This document shows positions 13,969-15,977 of a stretch of 15,977 nt of DNA, piece after piece. Positions within the stretch are counted from its first letter, which is position 1; the number at the start of each line of letters is the position of its first letter. The notes below the pieces were generated by a model that saw only the letters and a list, made by a program, of their open reading frames with translations, was not told the DNA's origin and searched no databases. The stretch comes from an uncultured Anaerostipes sp. (GTDB lineage Bacteria > Bacillota > Clostridia > Lachnospirales > Lachnospiraceae), in the NCBI GenBank assembly GCA_900756035.1, contig CAAEIR010000431.1, positions 1 to 15,977 on the forward strand, written 5' to 3'. The position numbers and the translations under genes were made by a program.

Positions 13969-15066
13969 ATGAAAAAATATGATGTGGTACTGGTTGGAGG
14001 CGGATTATTTAATGGAGTTGTCGCAAATGAAATGAGAAAGCTTAAAAAGAGCTGTCTTGTCATTGAAAAACGTCCGGTTCTGGGCGGTAATATTTACTGT
14101 CGTGAAGTAGAGGGAATTATGGTCCATGAATACGGTGCCCATATCTTCCATACCAGCAATGAGGAAGTTTGGAAATATGTCAATGAGTTGGTTTCGTTCA
14201 ATCATTATGTAAATTCTCCGATTGCAAATTTCCATGGAGAAACCTATAATCTTCCTTTTAATATGAATACATTTAGTAAGATGTGGGGAATCTCAAAGCC
14301 GGAGGAGGCAAAAAAGATTATAGAGGAACAAAGAAGCGTGATTACCGGGGAACCGAAAAATCTGGAGGAACAGGCAATTCGTCTTGTTGGTACGGATGTC
14401 TATAAAAAACTGATCCAGGGATACACGATGAAGCAGTGGGGAAGAGAGTGTAAAGATCTTCCTGCATCGATTATTAAGAGATTACCGGTTCGCTACACTT
14501 ATGATAACAATTACTTCAATGATCCTCATCAGGGAATTCCAAAGGGCGGTTACAATGTGTTAATTGAGAAACTGTATGAAGGCTGTGATGTGATGCTTGA
14601 GACAGATTTCTTAAGGGACAAAGAAGCTTACACTGCCATGGGAGATGTGGTGGTATATACAGGAACCATTGATTCCTATTTCGATTACTGCTATGGGAAG
14701 CTTGAGTACCGGAGTCTTCGATTTGAACATGAACTGCTGGACGAGGAAAATCATCAGGGTGTGGCAGTCATGAATTATACAGATAGTGAGACACCATTTA
14801 CAAGAAAGATCGAGCACAAACATTTTGAGTTCGGAACGCAGGAAAAGACGGTAGTTACAAAAGAGTATTCCGCAGAGTGGGAAGATGGAATGGAACCATA
14901 TTACCCGGTTAACGACGAGAAGAACAGTACCTTATTTGAAAAGTATCGACAGCTTGGCGTAAAGCAGGAGAAGGTATTATTTGGCGGACGACTGGGTGAG
15001 TACAAATATTATGATATGGACAAAGTTATCGAATCTGCCCTGAATTTTGTAAAGAATCTTAGATAA
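13969..15066 (+). CDS. glf: UDP-galactopyranose mutase
   Basis: A flavoenzyme that interconverts UDP-galactopyranose and UDP-galactofuranose, the donor for galactofuranose in surface polysaccharides. I take ATG 13969 as the start, preceded by TTGGAGGG (13957-13964); this gives 365 residues, typical for bacterial UGM. The FAD dinucleotide fold is at the N-terminus: VVLVGGGLFNG (6-16), then IEKRPVLGGN (32-41) and HEYGAHIFHT (53-62). Further family marks are YTMKQWGRECKDLP and RYTYDNNYFNDPHQGIPKGG in the middle, and FGGRLGEYKYYDMD near the C-terminus, which matches the UGM motif carrying a conserved substrate arginine. It stands alone with its own promoter and terminator. Galactofuranosyl transferase genes are not in view, so the polymer made is unknown. 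The link to glycogen genes is probably only positional. Confidence 0.96.
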   Translation: MKKYDVVLVGGGLFNGVVANEMRKLKKSCLVIEKRPVLGGNIYCREVEGIMVHEYGAHIFHTSNEEVWKYVNELVSFNHYVNSPIANFHGETYNLPFNMNTFSKMWGISKPEEAKKIIEEQRSVITGEPKNLEEQAIRLVGTDVYKKLIQGYTMKQWGRECKDLPASIIKRLPVRYTYDNNYFNDPHQGIPKGGYNVLIEKLYEGCDVMLETDFLRDKEAYTAMGDVVVYTGTIDSYFDYCYGKLEYRSLRFEHELLDEENHQGVAVMNYTDSETPFTRKIEHKHFEFGTQEKTVVTKEYSAEWEDGMEPYYPVNDEKNSTLFEKYRQLGVKQEKVLFGGRLGEYKYYDMDKVIESALNFVKNLR

Positions 15067-15103
15067 TTTTTTCGGATATGCAATGAAATAAATGAATTAG
15101 ATG

Positions 15104-15137
15104 AAGAGAAGCGGTAGGCAGAGACTGCTTCTCTTTT
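15104..15137 (+). terminator. Intrinsic terminator after glf
   Basis: AAGAGAAGCGGT (15104-15115) pairs with ACTGCTTCTCTT (15124-15135) in a 12-bp stem with one G·U pair and an 8-base loop AGGCAGAG. The T run at 15134-15137 overlaps the last pairs. It lies 38 bases after the glf stop and before the miaB promoter, the expected place. Confidence 0.75.
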
Positions 15138-15147
15138 ACATTAGTTC

Positions 15148-15176
15148 TTGATGTTATTTTCTACACACGTTATAAT
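15148..15176 (+). promoter_or_regulatory. Sigma-A-type promoter for miaB
   Basis: TTGATG (-35, 15148-15153) and TATAAT (-10, 15171-15176) are separated by 17 bases, directly after the glf terminator. The start of transcription near 15183 would leave a leader of about 38 bases before miaB. Confidence 0.72.
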
Positions 15177-15220
15177 AAAATTTAATGTGAAAATACGAAG
15201 AATTTAGGAGAAATATAAAG

Positions 15221-15977
15221 ATGGAATTTAAAACAGAGTCAGCAAGACAGTATGATTATATGGAACAGATGAAAGAATGGGTAGCAAAGAAAACAGAAGA
15301 ATTAGGGCGACCACTAACCTGTTTTTGTAAGACCTTTGGTTGTCAGATGAATGAGAAGGACTCAGAAAAGCTTCTGGGAATTCTTGAGACGATGGGATAT
15401 CAGGAGGTGGATACAGAGGAAGCGGATCTTTTGCTGTTTAACACCTGTACCGTTCGGGAGAATGCCAATACAAAGCTTTATGGGCATCTTGGACAGGTTA
15501 AGAAGATGAAAGAGAAAAACCCACACATGATGATTGGTTTGTGTGGTTGTATGATGCAGGAACCGCATGTCATCGAGAAGATCAAAGAGAGTTATCGCTT
15601 CGTGGATATTGTATTTGGAACTCACAATATCTTCAAGCTGGCAGAGCTTCTAAAGGCAAGAGTGGATTCCGGAAGTATGATTGTGGATATTTGGAAAGAT
15701 ACAGACCAAATTGTGGAAGATCTTCCGAGTGATCGGAAATTTTCATTTAAATGCGGTGTAAACATTATGTATGGATGCAATAATTTCTGTAGTTACTGCA
15801 TCGTTCCTTATGTCAGAGGAAGAGAGAGAAGCAGGAAACCGGAAGACATTATCAAAGAAATCAGAAAAGTTGTGTCTGAAGGTGTTAAGGAAGTTATGCT
15901 TCTTGGACAAAATGTAAATTCTTATGGGAAGACCTTAGAAGAGCCGATGAGTTTTGCCGGGCTGCTGCGTGAGGTTG
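15221..15977 (+). CDS. miaB: tRNA-2-methylthio-N6-dimethylallyladenosine synthase MiaB, N-terminal part (3' end outside window)
   Basis: A radical-SAM enzyme that adds a methylthio group to i6A37 in tRNAs reading codons that begin with U. ATG 15221 follows AGGAG (15206-15210). The frame stays open to the window end, so 252 of roughly 470-480 residues are visible. The N-terminal UPF0004 domain carries the three cysteines of the auxiliary 4Fe-4S cluster: C41 in KTFGCQMNEKDS, C76 in NTCTVRENA and C110 in GLCGCMMQ. The radical-SAM cluster motif CxxxCxxC is C186-C190-C193 in YGCNNFCSYCIVPYVRGRERSR. LLGQNVNSYG (227-236) is also typical of MiaB and helps separate it from MtaB and RimO. About 30 extra residues precede the first conserved strand, as in many Firmicutes MiaB proteins. 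The C-terminal TRAM domain is not in view. Confidence 0.95.
   Translation, partial: MEFKTESARQYDYMEQMKEWVAKKTEELGRPLTCFCKTFGCQMNEKDSEKLLGILETMGYQEVDTEEADLLLFNTCTVRENANTKLYGHLGQVKKMKEKNPHMMIGLCGCMMQEPHVIEKIKESYRFVDIVFGTHNIFKLAELLKARVDSGSMIVDIWKDTDQIVEDLPSDRKFSFKCGVNIMYGCNNFCSYCIVPYVRGRERSRKPEDIIKEIRKVVSEGVKEVMLLGQNVNSYGKTLEEPMSFAGLLREV

Overview
This window comes from a Gram-positive, AT-leaning anaerobe of the class Clostridia, most likely a member of the Lachnospiraceae. Three things point there: the linked smc–ftsY–ilvA genes, the paired glgC/glgD subunit genes typical of Firmicutes, and uniformly strong AGGAGG-type ribosome binding sites. I infer the family from gene content and style and cannot name a genus. 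All ten protein genes read on the plus strand, and none shows a frameshift or internal break.

Layout. (1) 2-2707: the 3' end of smc (chromosome condensation), then ftsY (SRP receptor) and ilvA (threonine deaminase), spaced 12 and 3 bases apart and therefore probably co-transcribed. (2) 2708-3091: a 384-base gene-free stretch with a weak possible ilvA terminator, an inverted repeat, a good sigma-A-type promoter (2830-2858), and a transcribed leader of about 227 bases. The leader ends in a 16-bp terminator-like hairpin just before the glgB ribosome binding site. (3) 3092-13880: a glycogen operon, glgB–glgC–glgD–glgA–(224-base structured gap)–glgP–GH13 amylase. (4) 13969-15066: glf (UDP-galactopyranose mutase) with its own promoter and terminator. 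(5) 15221-end: the 5' part of miaB (tRNA methylthiotransferase) with its own promoter.

How the genes work together. GlgC with its degenerate partner GlgD should make ADP-glucose from glucose-1-phosphate and ATP. GlgA polymerises it into alpha-1,4-glucan and GlgB adds alpha-1,6 branches. GlgP removes glucose-1-phosphate from chain ends, and the cytoplasmic GH13 enzyme probably deals with the limit dextrin or maltodextrins. A complete synthesis and breakdown set thus lies in one transcriptional direction.

The most interesting signal is not a protein. The operon seems to have two attenuator-like elements, one before the synthesis genes (glgB) and one before the breakdown genes (glgP). Each combines a short open reading frame with a terminator-like hairpin that begins inside the frame's last codons. 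A 42-base stretch leading into each hairpin aligns without gaps (21 of 42 identical by hand count), and the two 5' arms begin with near-identical octamers. They may be a repeated, undescribed regulatory element. A second oddity is a branching enzyme carrying a Lys/Ala/Ser/Pro-rich C-terminal tail of about 150 residues, built partly from 27-base tandem repeats.
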